A DNA stretch of 64,000 bases, taken from Hyphomonadaceae bacterium. Lineage in GTDB: Bacteria; Pseudomonadota; Alphaproteobacteria; Caulobacterales; Aquidulcibacteraceae. Position numbers and translations under genes: made by a program. The notes beneath the pieces are model-generated. The model saw nothing but the letters and a program-made list of their open reading frames with translations. It had not been told where the DNA came from and did not search any database. Shown in pieces: positions 48,708 to 57,857 of the stretch. Every line of letters starts with the position of its first letter. Position 1 is the first letter of the stretch. The DNA lies in NCBI GenBank assembly GCA_009773395.1, contig WRPI01000002.1, positions 172,413-236,412 of the forward strand, written 5' to 3'.

Positions 48708-49121
48708 ATGAAAATATTGGGTTTGAAAATAGTTCCAGTTTTGGTTGCAGCAGTTGTTGTCTATGCCTTGGGCGCGGTGATTTATGGTGTGCTTTTTGGT
48801 GAGCAATGGATGACTTGGGCTAGCACAACAAAAGACGATTTTGTAGGTTATGAATGGCGCATGGCGCTTTCATGGATAATGCCATTGGCATTGGCACTTG
48901 GAATTGGCCATCGCTTGAAACAAAAACAAGTAACCGAAATGAAAACCGCATTGAAAGTTGGGGTTTATATCGCGCTATTTTTGATTTTGGCAGGGCGGTT
49001 ATATGCTTATGTTTATGGGACTGAGCCTTGGCAATTATTGGCTTTGGATAGCTTTCACACATTATTGATCTGCACTAGCGCCGCTGCGGTTCTTACACTT
49101 ATGAAAATTAGTGAAGACTGA
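48708..49121 (+). CDS. DUF1761-like membrane protein
   Basis: A 137-residue protein with four transmembrane helices. The first helix ending in GAVIYGVLFGEQWM has the small-residue helix plus FG-x-x-WM motif of DUF1761. Function unknown. GGTGGGAG gives a strong ribosome-binding site 5-12 nt before the ATG. It stands alone between the propeller gene and surE. Confidence 0.75.
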   Translation: MKILGLKIVPVLVAAVVVYALGAVIYGVLFGEQWMTWASTTKDDFVGYEWRMALSWIMPLALALGIGHRLKQKQVTEMKTALKVGVYIALFLILAGRLYAYVYGTEPWQLLALDSFHTLLICTSAAAVLTLMKISED

Positions 49122-49238
49122 AGTTCATATTGCATTTTAATTGAGTGCTCTTGCATATTTTGCCGCCGCAGCTTAACCACATTGGGAAATATGAGTCGTA
49201 TTAAAAGGCTCATGACATAAGCTGCGGGGCAAACTTAG

Positions 49239-50024
49239 TTGCGAATATTATTGGTAAATGATGATGGCATTCATGCCCCCGGTCTCAAAATATTGGAGAC
49301 TATTGCCCGCACTTTAAGTGACGATATTTGGGTTGTCGCGCCCGATATTGAAAGATCGGGCGCATCGCGTGCTTTGACTTTAACCGAACCTATTCGGGTG
49401 CGCAAAATTGATGAGCGTCATTTTTCCTGCTCAGGCACGCCAACTGATTGCGTTATTTTGGGCGTATTGGATTTGGTAAAAGGCGCAAAGCCGGACCTCA
49501 TATTATCTGGCGTAAATCGCGGACAAAATCTGGCCGAAGACGTGACGGTTTCAGGAACTGTGGCTGGCGCAATGCAAGGAATGCAAATGGGCATTCCGTC
49601 AATCGCGCTTTCGCAAAGCATCAATTACCATTTGGGTGAAGACGTAAAATGGGATGTGTCACAACAACATGGCGCAAATGTTGTCGCGCGGCTTTTGAAA
49701 CATTCTTGGCCCGAAGACGTGGTGATGAATGTCAATTTCCCTGATGAAATCAAAGGCGAAGGCGCGATTATTGAAGCTAGCTTTCAAGGCGCGCGCGAAG
49801 AAGATGTGAACCATTTGGATCGCCGCGAAGATTTGCGTGGCAATGATTATTATTGGCTCGGCTATAATGCGCACCAACCCAAGCCGCCAATTGGCTCGGA
49901 TTTGCGCACCATTTATGACGGCAAAATCTCAATCACGCCTTTGCATATTGATTTGACTTCGCAAAGCGTTTTGCGCGAACTTGCCAAGGAGTTCGCATAT
50001 TCTGGCGCGCCGCTTGATGGATAA
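49239..50024 (+). CDS. surE: 5'/3'-nucleotidase SurE
   Basis: Survival protein with nucleotidase activity. 261 residues: MRILLVNDDGIHAPG at the N-terminus (metal-binding DD), APDIERSGASRALT, CSGTPTDCVILG, LILSGVNRGQNLAEDVTVSGTVAGA. The start is TTG. It overlaps pcm by 8 nt. Confidence 0.96.
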   Translation: MRILLVNDDGIHAPGLKILETIARTLSDDIWVVAPDIERSGASRALTLTEPIRVRKIDERHFSCSGTPTDCVILGVLDLVKGAKPDLILSGVNRGQNLAEDVTVSGTVAGAMQGMQMGIPSIALSQSINYHLGEDVKWDVSQQHGANVVARLLKHSWPEDVVMNVNFPDEIKGEGAIIEASFQGAREEDVNHLDRREDLRGNDYYWLGYNAHQPKPPIGSDLRTIYDGKISITPLHIDLTSQSVLRELAKEFAYSGAPLDG

Positions 50025-50652
50025 AGCAACCCAAAAAGCCCAGCTTATTTTGGCTTTGCGCAAAGAAGGCATTCGTGATGCGCGGGTGCTCGAAGCCATG
50101 GAAACTATCCCGCGTGAGCTTTTTGTTGAACCCGAATTTCAGTCCAAAGCTTGGGATAATTCGGCTTTACCGATTCAATTTGGGCAAACCATTTCACAGC
50201 CGTTTGTGGTCGGCGCCATGAGTGCGGCACTCGAACTAAAGGGGCACGAAATCGTCCTCGAAATTGGCACGGGTTCGGGTTATCAAACTGCGATATTGTC
50301 AAAACTCGCGCGCAGGGTTTTCACAATAGAGCGTTACAAGCCGTTATTACGAAAAGCGCAAGAACGGTTCGAAAAACTAAGCCTCAATAATGTGGTTTCA
50401 AAATGCGCCGATGGCGGCCTTGGCTGGCCCGAACAAGGCCCATTTGACGCAATAATAACCACCTGCGCCTGCCCGATGCGGCCCGATGTTTTACTGTCGC
50501 AGCTCAAAGTCGGTGGGATATTGGTTGCGCCCGTTGGTGCTAGTTCGGTGCAAGAACTATTGCGTTATCGCCGCCGCGAAGATGGCGTATTCGAAGAAGA
50601 GGCCCTAATGGACGTGCGCTTCGTGCCGCTTTTGCCGGGGGTGAGTGGGTAG
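50017..50652 (+). CDS. pcm: Protein-L-isoaspartate O-methyltransferase
   Basis: Repairs isoaspartyl residues in aged proteins. 211 residues from the ATG at 50017. Motifs: QTISQPFVVGAMSAAL, LEIGTGSGYQTAIL, and FDAIITTCACP. A longer frame to 49981 is inside surE. surE-pcm-NlpD-like is a conserved order in proteobacteria. Confidence 0.95.
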   Translation: MDKATQKAQLILALRKEGIRDARVLEAMETIPRELFVEPEFQSKAWDNSALPIQFGQTISQPFVVGAMSAALELKGHEIVLEIGTGSGYQTAILSKLARRVFTIERYKPLLRKAQERFEKLSLNNVVSKCADGGLGWPEQGPFDAIITTCACPMRPDVLLSQLKVGGILVAPVGASSVQELLRYRRREDGVFEEEALMDVRFVPLLPGVSG

Positions 50653-50691
50653 ATTAATCCCCTATTCACCAAAATCTGTAACAATATTGAC

Positions 50692-51759
50692 ATGAATAAA
50701 TTGGTCGCAGTTTTGTTGTCGAGTGTCGTGGCCTGTGTTGGCGTTACCAATGGTGTCGTCTTGGCACAAGCGGCGGCCCCCAATTCATCACCCAATGCCC
50801 CGCCCGGCACTTCGGGATTTGATCCACGGCGTCCACCGACCCATACAATCGCCCATGCGGGAGAGTCGCTTTTTGATATTGCCGAGCGAACAAAAAGCCC
50901 AGTTCGCGGGATAATTGATGAAAACCAGCTCGCGCCGCCATATTATATTGCGCAAGGGCAAGTCATTAAATTGCCGCCATTAAAAGTGCATGTTGTGCAA
51001 CAAGGTGAAACATTTGCAGCAATTGCACGGCGTTATTCGGTGGATATGCGCTCATTGGCAGTATTTAATCGGCTGCGTCGCCCCTATAACGTCAATGAAG
51101 GGCAAAGGATAATTTTGCCCGCCTTGGTGCAAGACAGCTTAACTGGGCTTGAGCCGCAGGATTTGGTCGATTTATTATCTGTCGAAATTGGCAATGGCAA
51201 TATAGTAAGCGGTAGGGCCGCAAACCCGATTGTCCGCCGCAATAACACAATTCCCACTTTGCCAAGCGCACAACCAGTGACCCCGCCAACCAAAGCGACA
51301 ACCACGCCGCCAATTGCCCCTCCAACCAAACAAGCGGCAACCACAACCACACCACCGCGCACAGTAGTTCCCGTGGTCGCGGGTCGGTTTATTTGGCCAA
51401 TTCGTGGGCGATTACTCGAAACTTTCGGTGAAAAACCCGGTTTTCGCAAAGTTGATGGCATTGAAATTGGCGCGGAAGAAAATACGCCTTTTAATGCCGC
51501 TGCCGATGGTGTTGTTGCTTATGTTGGCGACAGATTGCCGGGCTATGGTTGGCTAGTTTTGGTTCGCCACCCTAATGAGTTTATTACCGCTTATGCTTAT
51601 GCGTCTTCGATTTCGGTGCGCGAGGGCGAAACGGTAAGGCGCGGACAGCCAATTGGCTTGGTCGGCAAAACTGGCCGCGCACCAACACCGAGGCTGCATT
51701 TCCAAATTCGTGCCGGAACCACGCCGATTGACCCAATGCGCCACTTGCCTCATGCTTGA
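50692..51759 (+). CDS. NlpD/EnvC-like LysM and degenerate M23 protein
   Basis: A 355-residue exported protein: signal peptide (VVLAQAAA), two LysM domains (HTIAHAGESLFDIAERT and HVVQQGETFAAIARRYSV), a Pro/Thr linker, and a C-terminal LytM/M23 domain. The zinc site is degenerate: DGIEIGAEEN replaces the usual HxGIDIA and AYAYASS replaces the usual AHxS, while RLHFQIR keeps the shape. It is thus likely an amidase activator like NlpD/EnvC and not a peptidase. Position after surE-pcm fits nlpD. Confidence 0.85.
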   Translation: MNKLVAVLLSSVVACVGVTNGVVLAQAAAPNSSPNAPPGTSGFDPRRPPTHTIAHAGESLFDIAERTKSPVRGIIDENQLAPPYYIAQGQVIKLPPLKVHVVQQGETFAAIARRYSVDMRSLAVFNRLRRPYNVNEGQRIILPALVQDSLTGLEPQDLVDLLSVEIGNGNIVSGRAANPIVRRNNTIPTLPSAQPVTPPTKATTTPPIAPPTKQAATTTTPPRTVVPVVAGRFIWPIRGRLLETFGEKPGFRKVDGIEIGAEENTPFNAAADGVVAYVGDRLPGYGWLVLVRHPNEFITAYAYASSISVREGETVRRGQPIGLVGKTGRAPTPRLHFQIRAGTTPIDPMRHLPHA

Positions 51760-51802
51760 TTTCCTATAAACTCCGACAAAACTCAATCAGTCGGAGCGCT
51801 AA

Positions 51803-52414
51803 ATGAAATTATATACTGCCAAAATCGCGCCAAATCCTTTGCGGGTTGAATATTTTCTCAAGGAAAAAGGGATTTTTGACGAGGTTGAATTAGTTCAAGT
51901 GGAACTTGCAACCGAAGCCAAAGAGCCAGGACACCAGAAACGGCATATATTTGGCCGCGTGCCGGTTTTGGAACTTGATGATGGCCAAATGTTAAGCGAA
52001 TCGCGCGCCATTTGCACTTATATTGAGGAGATCTATCCAAATCCCAATTTAATGGGCAAAAATGGGGTTGAACGTGCCTTTATTGAAATGCATGATCGGC
52101 AAGTGGAATTTCACGTATTTTTCCCGATTGCCAATTGGATACGCCACTCGCACCCCGGCCTCGCCGATCTGGAAATCCCGCAATGCCCTGATTGGGCGGC
52201 ATCAAGTGAAGCAACTGCGCGCAAAAATACGGCGATAATAGACGTTGAATTGGGTAAAAAGCCCTATGTCGCGGGCGATAATTTCACAATTGCCGATATA
52301 ACATTATATTGCGCCCTGAATTTTGCGCGGTTGGGCAGATTTAAGCCGTGGGAAGAACATGCCAATATCGCCATTTGGCGCGAAAAAATCATGGAAAGGC
52401 CAGCTTTTTCATAA
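51803..52414 (+). CDS. Glutathione S-transferase
   Basis: A 203-residue GST with thioredoxin-like N-terminal domain (VPVLELDDGQMLSESRAICTYIEEIYP) and helical C-terminal domain (YVAGDNFTIADITLYCAL, N-capping box). Substrate unknown. Its stop codon overlaps the start of the threonine aldolase gene by 1 nt. Confidence 0.9.
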   Translation: MKLYTAKIAPNPLRVEYFLKEKGIFDEVELVQVELATEAKEPGHQKRHIFGRVPVLELDDGQMLSESRAICTYIEEIYPNPNLMGKNGVERAFIEMHDRQVEFHVFFPIANWIRHSHPGLADLEIPQCPDWAASSEATARKNTAIIDVELGKKPYVAGDNFTIADITLYCALNFARLGRFKPWEEHANIAIWREKIMERPAFS

Positions 52415-53421
52415 TGTTTGGTTCCGATAATCAGACAGGTGCGCACCCATATGTCATGGCGGCGATAAAAGCTGCAGACGTAGGGCGTGCGCCATCGTAT
52501 GGCAGCGATGAAATAACCACTCATGCTGAAAGGCTGGTAAAACAAATATTTGAAACTGAAGATTTGGATTTTTATATTGTCACGTCGGGTTCTGCGGCCA
52601 ATGGCCTGGCTTTGGCGTCGCTTTGTCCGCGTCATGGCGCGGTTTTATGCCATTCCCATGCCCATATAATTGCCGATGAAGGCAATGGGCCCGAATGGTT
52701 CACAGGTGGCGCGCGCTTGATTGGTGTAGGGCAGGGCAATGAAAAACTACAGCCGCAACATTTGCAAGCCGCAGCAGCTTCTCACCCCAAAGAATTTGTC
52801 CATGGGCCGCAAATTGCCGCTGTTTCTTTCACCAATCTTGACGAAAATGGCCAGAATTATAGGCCCAATGAAATAAAAGCGCTTGCTGAAGTCGCCCATG
52901 CAAACGGGTGGCTGGTGCATTGCGATGGCGCAAGATTTGCTAATGCTGTGGATGGAACTGGCGCAAGCGCTGCCGAATTAAGCTGGAAATCTGGGGTTGA
53001 TGCTTTAAGTTTTGGCCTCACCAAAAATGGGGCATTGATGGCCGAATCTTTCATTTTATTTGGCGCCGCACGGAATAAAGCTGCCAAATATATGCGAAAA
53101 AGCACGGGGCAGCTTGTTTCCAAGCATCGGTTTTTGGCGGCGCAATTTGTTGTTATGCTTGACGGCGGATTGTGGCTTGAATTGGCGCATCATGCGAATC
53201 AAATGGCGTTGAAATTGGGCGCTAGGTTCAAAGAGCTTGGCATTGAAATCATTGGTGAAATTGGCGGGAATGAAGTGTTTGCAAAACTGCCGCCTGAAAA
53301 AGCGAAGGAGTTGCAAACCAGAGGAATTAGTTGCTATGTTTGGCCGCCATTAGGGGAAAATGTCTATCGTTTTGTTTGTTCGTACGCGACACTTAATTGC
53401 GATATCCTAGCCGTAAGATAA
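52414..53421 (+). CDS. Low-specificity L-threonine aldolase
   Basis: PLP enzyme cleaving threonine/allo-threonine to glycine and acetaldehyde. 335 residues: GSDNQTGAHP, VTSGSAANGLAL, VHCDGARFANA (aspartate binding PLP) and the PLP lysine K204 in SFGLTKNGALMAES. ATG overlaps the GST stop (TAATG). A GC-rich hairpin follows the stop. Confidence 0.93.
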   Translation: MFGSDNQTGAHPYVMAAIKAADVGRAPSYGSDEITTHAERLVKQIFETEDLDFYIVTSGSAANGLALASLCPRHGAVLCHSHAHIIADEGNGPEWFTGGARLIGVGQGNEKLQPQHLQAAAASHPKEFVHGPQIAAVSFTNLDENGQNYRPNEIKALAEVAHANGWLVHCDGARFANAVDGTGASAAELSWKSGVDALSFGLTKNGALMAESFILFGAARNKAAKYMRKSTGQLVSKHRFLAAQFVVMLDGGLWLELAHHANQMALKLGARFKELGIEIIGEIGGNEVFAKLPPEKAKELQTRGISCYVWPPLGENVYRFVCSYATLNCDILAVR

Positions 53422-53445
53422 ACCCCCAAAGCAAGCCTTGGGGGT
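53422..53445. terminator. Hairpin between two convergent genes
   Basis: A perfect 8-bp stem ACCCCCAA/TTGGGGGT with 8-nt loop directly after the threonine aldolase stop and 25 nt beyond the beta-barrel gene's stop. T-runs are weak on both sides, so it is a probable bidirectional terminator with modest strength. Confidence 0.6.
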
Positions 53446-53469
53446 CTAAATAGTCAAACAGGTTCAAAA

Positions 53470-53967
53470 CTAGAATTTGCGAACAAATGCTAAGCCAAAT
53501 GTGTCAACGCCATTATTTTCGGTGTGGCGAGTATAGTCAGCGCGGACGCCGTTTTTGTCGTCAAACATATATTCAGCACCCGCGCCAATGGCAAAGCTGC
53601 CATCGTCAGTTTCAGCGCTAACATTGCCGAGTTTAGCTTCGGCCCAAGTGTGGTGGTAACCAGCGCGGCCCAAAAGTGAGAAATTTTCACTCACTGGTAT
53701 CCGTCCTACCGCATATGCGCCAAGATTGGCGGTGTCACGTAATTTAACGGCGCCAATTCTGTCACCATCAACACCGATGCCACCTTCAGCTTCAAGACCG
53801 AAATTAGTGCCAAGATTGGTGCCCAAGCGGCCAGTAAGTGACAAAGTATCAGTAGTGTCAGTGTGGCGTTGAGTTACGCCGACATTGCCATACATGTTAG
53901 TTTGCGCCATAGCAGCGCCGCCCAAAAGTGACGAAGCAAGGATTAATGCAATTGCGGTTTTTTTCAT
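53470..53967 (-). CDS. Small outer-membrane beta-barrel protein
   Basis: A 165-residue protein. Signal peptide KKTAIALILASSLLGGAAMA-QT, then eight amphipathic strands with the typical GAGAEYMFDDKNGVRADYTRH hairpin and a C-terminal FVRKF. It resembles the OmpA/Omp25-like eight-stranded barrels. GGAGAA precedes the ATG at 53967; a TTG at 53979 is rejected. Confidence 0.85.
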   Translation of the reverse strand: MKKTAIALILASSLLGGAAMAQTNMYGNVGVTQRHTDTTDTLSLTGRLGTNLGTNFGLEAEGGIGVDGDRIGAVKLRDTANLGAYAVGRIPVSENFSLLGRAGYHHTWAEAKLGNVSAETDDGSFAIGAGAEYMFDDKNGVRADYTRHTENNGVDTFGLAFVRKF

Positions 53968-54280
53968 TTTATTCTCCAATATTCGCCAAGTTTTGTTAAA
54001 GGAGGGCTTGGCGTTAATTGGAATTTAAGGGCGGCGTTTTGGCTTTACAACTTTCCAGTTTGTAATGTGCGGTGTCAAAAACCTTAGTGTTGTCAATAAG
54101 TTACACCTTGTGTTCAAATTGTGGCGAAAGCCTGAATGAGGGTTAAATCTGCCTCATTTTGGCCCGAAGGATTGCAATAAGTTAATTCAAATGGCCACCC
54201 TCGCTTCGCTCACTCAGCCATTTGGAAGTAATGGCATCGTTGGCAATCACTTCTTAAATGGTTTGTTGTAAGCTCTTGCA
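53968..54280. other. Gene-free spacer with two inverted repeats
   Basis: 313 nt without a credible gene. CGCCAAG...CTTGGCG (53984-53990 / 54007-54013) lies in the barrel gene's leader and its loop contains CCCTCCTT on the minus strand. CAAATGGC...GCCATTTG (54188-54195 / 54217-54224) encloses GCTTCGCTCACTC and is repeat-like. Confidence 0.6.
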
Positions 54281-55195
54281 ATGGCTGCCAAATTGAAAAT
54301 ATCAATTCCAAACTTATTGCCCACCAAATTATTTGGACCAAAGTTCAAATCATGGTGGAATGGCGAACCCATGCCCGAATTGGCCGAAGTGCCGCCTTCA
54401 ATTGATGGCGAGCCAGCGGCAAGTGTGGCGAACCCAGCCTTGGCGGCAATTATGGCATCAGAAGCACTATGGGGTGAGGGGCGTCTTAGCCCAGGGGATG
54501 CAAAACTTGATATTGATTTGGCTAATGCATTGGCAGTGCAAAAAGCCGCAAAGCTATTTTTGTTTAGCGCTGAAACCGCCGCCCGTCCAATTGCAATCAT
54601 TAAAGCACTAAATTGCAAAATCGAATCTTTTGAAGCCAATGAAGTAATCAAACAAAAAGCGGATGATAAAATAAAGGCTGCAGGACTAAGCAAAAGTTAT
54701 AATTCAACCAAATTTGACGGGCAACCCGGATCTTTGCCAAAAAACAAAGCCGATGCAGTATTGGCGCTTTATGCAGCAACTTCGGCCAAAAATTTGGAAC
54801 AAATCGCTTTTTCAATTGTCAGATCTTTGAAACCAAGCGGCACAGCAATGATTCTCGATTTCGTATTGCGTCACGCCGAAGACGATATTGTGGCATGTAA
54901 AGGCGACGAAGCCCGCGAGTTTTTGCTCGAAGACGACATTACAAAACTATTTGCGGCGGCGGGCCTTAAAATTCGCAGCGATGAAGATTGGGGCGCGCCC
55001 TTGTTAAACGCCTATTACGCGCGGCAAAGTGAAATTCTCGAAAATTGGGAACAAATCCAAGCGAAATTGATAAGCGCGGGCGGTATAGAAGCTGCGCAAT
55101 CTTTATTGTCGCAGACATTAGTATGGCGTGCGCGCCTCGACGCATTGAAACTTGGCCGTTTGACTTTGCGCAAATTCATGTTGTCGAAAGATTAG
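54281..55195 (+). CDS. Methyltransferase-like protein
   Basis: A 304-residue cytoplasmic protein. SLKPSGTAMILDFVLRH resembles the post-core strand of SAM methyltransferases, and MASEALWGEGRLSPGD the segment just before the core. However, no GxGxG SAM loop is seen; the N-terminal half looks degenerate. It could be an inactive methyltransferase homologue. The trypsin-like gene starts 21 nt downstream. Confidence 0.5.
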   Translation: MAAKLKISIPNLLPTKLFGPKFKSWWNGEPMPELAEVPPSIDGEPAASVANPALAAIMASEALWGEGRLSPGDAKLDIDLANALAVQKAAKLFLFSAETAARPIAIIKALNCKIESFEANEVIKQKADDKIKAAGLSKSYNSTKFDGQPGSLPKNKADAVLALYAATSAKNLEQIAFSIVRSLKPSGTAMILDFVLRHAEDDIVACKGDEAREFLLEDDITKLFAAAGLKIRSDEDWGAPLLNAYYARQSEILENWEQIQAKLISAGGIEAAQSLLSQTLVWRARLDALKLGRLTLRKFMLSKD

Positions 55196-55215
55196 AAATA
55201 AGCCAAAATCGCAAA

Positions 55216-55974
55216 ATGCGAAATAATCTAACCAATGCCATGTTTATGGCGACTTTCAAAATAGACCAAAAACAGGCCAAAGGCGGAAAATCAGTTGGCA
55301 CTGGCTGGCTGGTGGATATGTCGCAAATAATGGGTAGCCCAAAAATCGCGCTGGTGACCGCATTTCATGTTTTCGATTCTATGCGCAATGGCAAAATTGA
55401 TATTCATTGGCGACGCCAAACTGAAAATGGCAATTGGATGCTTGAACCCGCCACAATTGAAATCAGGCGAGATGAAAAGCCGCTTTGGCATCAACACCCA
55501 AAATATGACATCGCAACAATGTGGATTGAGCCGCCCCAAGGGCCAAAACAAGCTGCAATTCCATTTGAATATTTGGCCGAAGAAAAATCGCTCAAAGATT
55601 ATGAAATTGGGCCGGGTGATGAATTATTGGCACTTGGTTTTCCACGCGGCCTCAGCGCCAATCATATTGGCTTCCCAATTTTACGCTCGGGCCGGGTAGC
55701 GTCATATCCGTTGTGGCCAGTTGGCGATTTTCCATCATTTTTGATGGATTTTTCGGTTTTTTCGGGCAATTCGGGTGGCCCTGTCTATATGTCAGACCGC
55801 ATCCGCAAGCGCGCGGCAGCAACCGAAACCCATGAAGCCCATATGGTGACAGGGATACTGGCGCAGCAAGTAATCCTAACTGATGAGCGGTTGGAAATTG
55901 GGATTGTCCTTCACGCCCAATTTATTCGCGATACTTTGATGGAAATGGCGGTTAAGACAAGGCCGATGGTGTGA
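55216..55974 (+). CDS. Trypsin-like serine protease without visible signal peptide
   Basis: A 252-residue protein with a chymotrypsin-fold catalytic triad pattern: His in ALVTAFHVFDS, Asp in KYDIATMWI, Ser in FSGNSGGPVYMS. No signal peptide or transmembrane segment was recognised from the ATG at 55216, so it may act in the cytoplasm or depend on an unseen export route. It probably forms an operon with the upstream methyltransferase-like gene. Confidence 0.75.
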   Translation: MRNNLTNAMFMATFKIDQKQAKGGKSVGTGWLVDMSQIMGSPKIALVTAFHVFDSMRNGKIDIHWRRQTENGNWMLEPATIEIRRDEKPLWHQHPKYDIATMWIEPPQGPKQAAIPFEYLAEEKSLKDYEIGPGDELLALGFPRGLSANHIGFPILRSGRVASYPLWPVGDFPSFLMDFSVFSGNSGGPVYMSDRIRKRAAATETHEAHMVTGILAQQVILTDERLEIGIVLHAQFIRDTLMEMAVKTRPMV

Positions 55975-55993
55975 TATAGAAAAGAGGTTAAGT

Positions 55994-56136
55994 GCTTCCC
56001 TTGAGGGAAGCTGGCGCGCGAATGCGCGACTGAAGGGTGAAAACGGTTGGGCAAAAAGCGAGATTTGTTATCGCGGCACGAGCCACCCTTCCGACTTTTT
56101 TGCTGCGCAAAAAACCCACCTTCCCTCAAGGGAAGG
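55994..56136. repeat. Compound palindromic intergenic element
   Basis: Begins with the palindrome GCTTCCCT-TG-AGGGAAGC (55994-56011) and ends with CCTTCCCT-CA-AGGGAAGG (56119-56136). Inside, GAAGGGTG and CACCCTTC are inverted, as are GCGCG tracts. It resembles dispersed palindromic repeats of alphaproteobacteria and shares a core with the element at 34110-34240. Confidence 0.7.
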
Positions 56137-56160
56137 ATTTAAGTCGCAACTCAATACGCC

Positions 56161-56529
56161 TTACCCCTTAACCTCAAAATCAAGCACTAAGCCGTTGATA
56201 CAAAAGCGTTTACCGGTTGGGGCGGGGCCGTCATCGAAGACGTGACCCAAATGGGCTTGGCATGAGTTGCAATGCACTTCAACCCGCGCCATGCCAAGTT
56301 TGTGGTCGGTCTTGCTACCCAATGCTGCATCGTCAATTGGCTCATAATATGATGGCCAACCAGACCCTGAATCATATTTGGCATCACTCGAAAAAAGTGG
56401 TTTACCGCAAGATGCGCACGCATAAATGCCCTCGCGCTTTTCGTCATTCAAAGGCGACGAAAACGGGGTTTCGGTGCCTTCATTAAGTGCAATATGGGCT
56501 TGTTCGGCGGTTAGTTTTTTATTTATCAT
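56161..56529 (-). CDS. msrB: Cytosolic peptide-methionine (R)-S-oxide reductase
   Basis: A 122-residue MsrB without signal peptide. Zinc cysteines CASCGKPL and CNSCQAHLGH, substrate motif YDSGSGWPSYY, catalytic cysteine in RFCING. Start ATG at 56529 overlaps the end of dinB by 11 nt. This is the second MsrB in the window; the one at 13.7 kb is exported. Confidence 0.93.
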   Translation of the reverse strand: MINKKLTAEQAHIALNEGTETPFSSPLNDEKREGIYACASCGKPLFSSDAKYDSGSGWPSYYEPIDDAALGSKTDHKLGMARVEVHCNSCQAHLGHVFDDGPAPTGKRFCINGLVLDFEVKG

Positions 56530-57787
56530 TTTCTTTTCCCATTTTTCTTGATGTGGTGAGCGCGTTTTTACCGAATTTGGCGTATAAAGTGTCAATGGCT
56601 TTTTCTAATGCCAAGTCTTTGCTGTTATTATTTCCCAATAAATCGCCTTTATCGGCTTCAATTTCGTCAACTAAATCGTGCAAGCCAAGGCCGATTAAAC
56701 GAAATGGCCCGGCCGCAATTTCATTTTGCAGCAATGGTTTTATTGCCTCGAGCATGGTTTTGCCAGTTTGGGTTGGCTCGAACAAAGTCACTTGCCGCGT
56801 GATATTACGGCGGTTAGACGCTTTTAGTTTCAAACTAACTGTATTTCCCGCCAAAGATTTTTGCCGCGCAATTCTTGCTAATTTTACGCCAATATTCTGC
56901 AAAATTTCCCATAATTCATCGAAATCGCCAATGTCTTTCATAAAAGTGGTTTCGCTGGAAATAGATTTGCGTTTGGCGTGGTGTTCAAGGCTTCGATTAT
57001 CTTCGCCATTGGCAAGGCGGTGCATTCGCAATCCTAAATCGCCAAATTGCATAACAAGTTTTTTGACATCGGCATTCGCAATATCGCCGATTTTATTATA
57101 GCCAGCTTTGGCGAAACTTCGTACCGTCGCTGGCCCAACGCCATGCAAAAACCCAATATCGCGCGGCCACAAAATTTGCGGCACATCGGCTTTGGACAAA
57201 ACATAAAACCCGCGCGGTTTATCCATATCACTTGCGGTCTTGGCCAAAAATTTGTTTGATGCAAGGCCAATTGAAATCGTAATGCCAATTTCAGTTTCAA
57301 TTTTTTTGGCCAATTTTGCCAAAACCACCGCGGGCTTGGCTTTGTGCAGCCTTTCGGTGCCGCTTAAATCGAGATAGGCCTCGTCAATTGAAGTGGCTTC
57401 GACCATTGGCGTTAATTCAAGGCATGTTTCGCGCACTTCTCTGCCAACTTGCGAATAAAGCTCCATATTTGGTTTCAAAACCACTGCGTCAGGGCATAAT
57501 TTCAGCGCTTGGAACATTGGCATCGCTGATTTCACGCCGCTGGCCCGAGCCAAATAACACGCGGTTGCAACAACACCGCGCTGCCCGCCGCCGACAATTA
57601 CAGGCTTATTGGCAAGGCTTAAATCGTCGCGTTTGTGGATGGCCGCGTAAAATGCGTCGCAATCAATATGGGCGATGTTCATTGCGTCCAATTCAGTGTG
57701 AAAGACAATGCGATGCGAGCGGCAAGAGGGGCATTTTTCCAATTGCGCTTGGTGCAAAGAACAGCAGTCACGGCATAGGCTTGGCAA
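56519..57787 (-). CDS. dinB: DNA polymerase IV
   Basis: Y-family translesion polymerase, 422 residues. Palm motifs IAHIDCDAFYAAI and TSIDEAYLDLSG hold the metal aspartates. The N-terminal CRDC...CPSC pair is a zinc-like extension seen in alphaproteobacterial DinB proteins, and supports the TTG start at 57787 (upstream in-frame stop). It is divergent from divK, 67 nt apart. Confidence 0.93.
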   Translation of the reverse strand: MPSLCRDCCSLHQAQLEKCPSCRSHRIVFHTELDAMNIAHIDCDAFYAAIHKRDDLSLANKPVIVGGGQRGVVATACYLARASGVKSAMPMFQALKLCPDAVVLKPNMELYSQVGREVRETCLELTPMVEATSIDEAYLDLSGTERLHKAKPAVVLAKLAKKIETEIGITISIGLASNKFLAKTASDMDKPRGFYVLSKADVPQILWPRDIGFLHGVGPATVRSFAKAGYNKIGDIANADVKKLVMQFGDLGLRMHRLANGEDNRSLEHHAKRKSISSETTFMKDIGDFDELWEILQNIGVKLARIARQKSLAGNTVSLKLKASNRRNITRQVTLFEPTQTGKTMLEAIKPLLQNEIAAGPFRLIGLGLHDLVDEIEADKGDLLGNNNSKDLALEKAIDTLYAKFGKNALTTSRKMGKENDK

Positions 57788-57857
57788 GGCTAATTTAACT
57801 CGTTGGTGTTAAGATGACAAAATTACAACAAAAATAGGGTTAAGAGTAAGCAAATTG

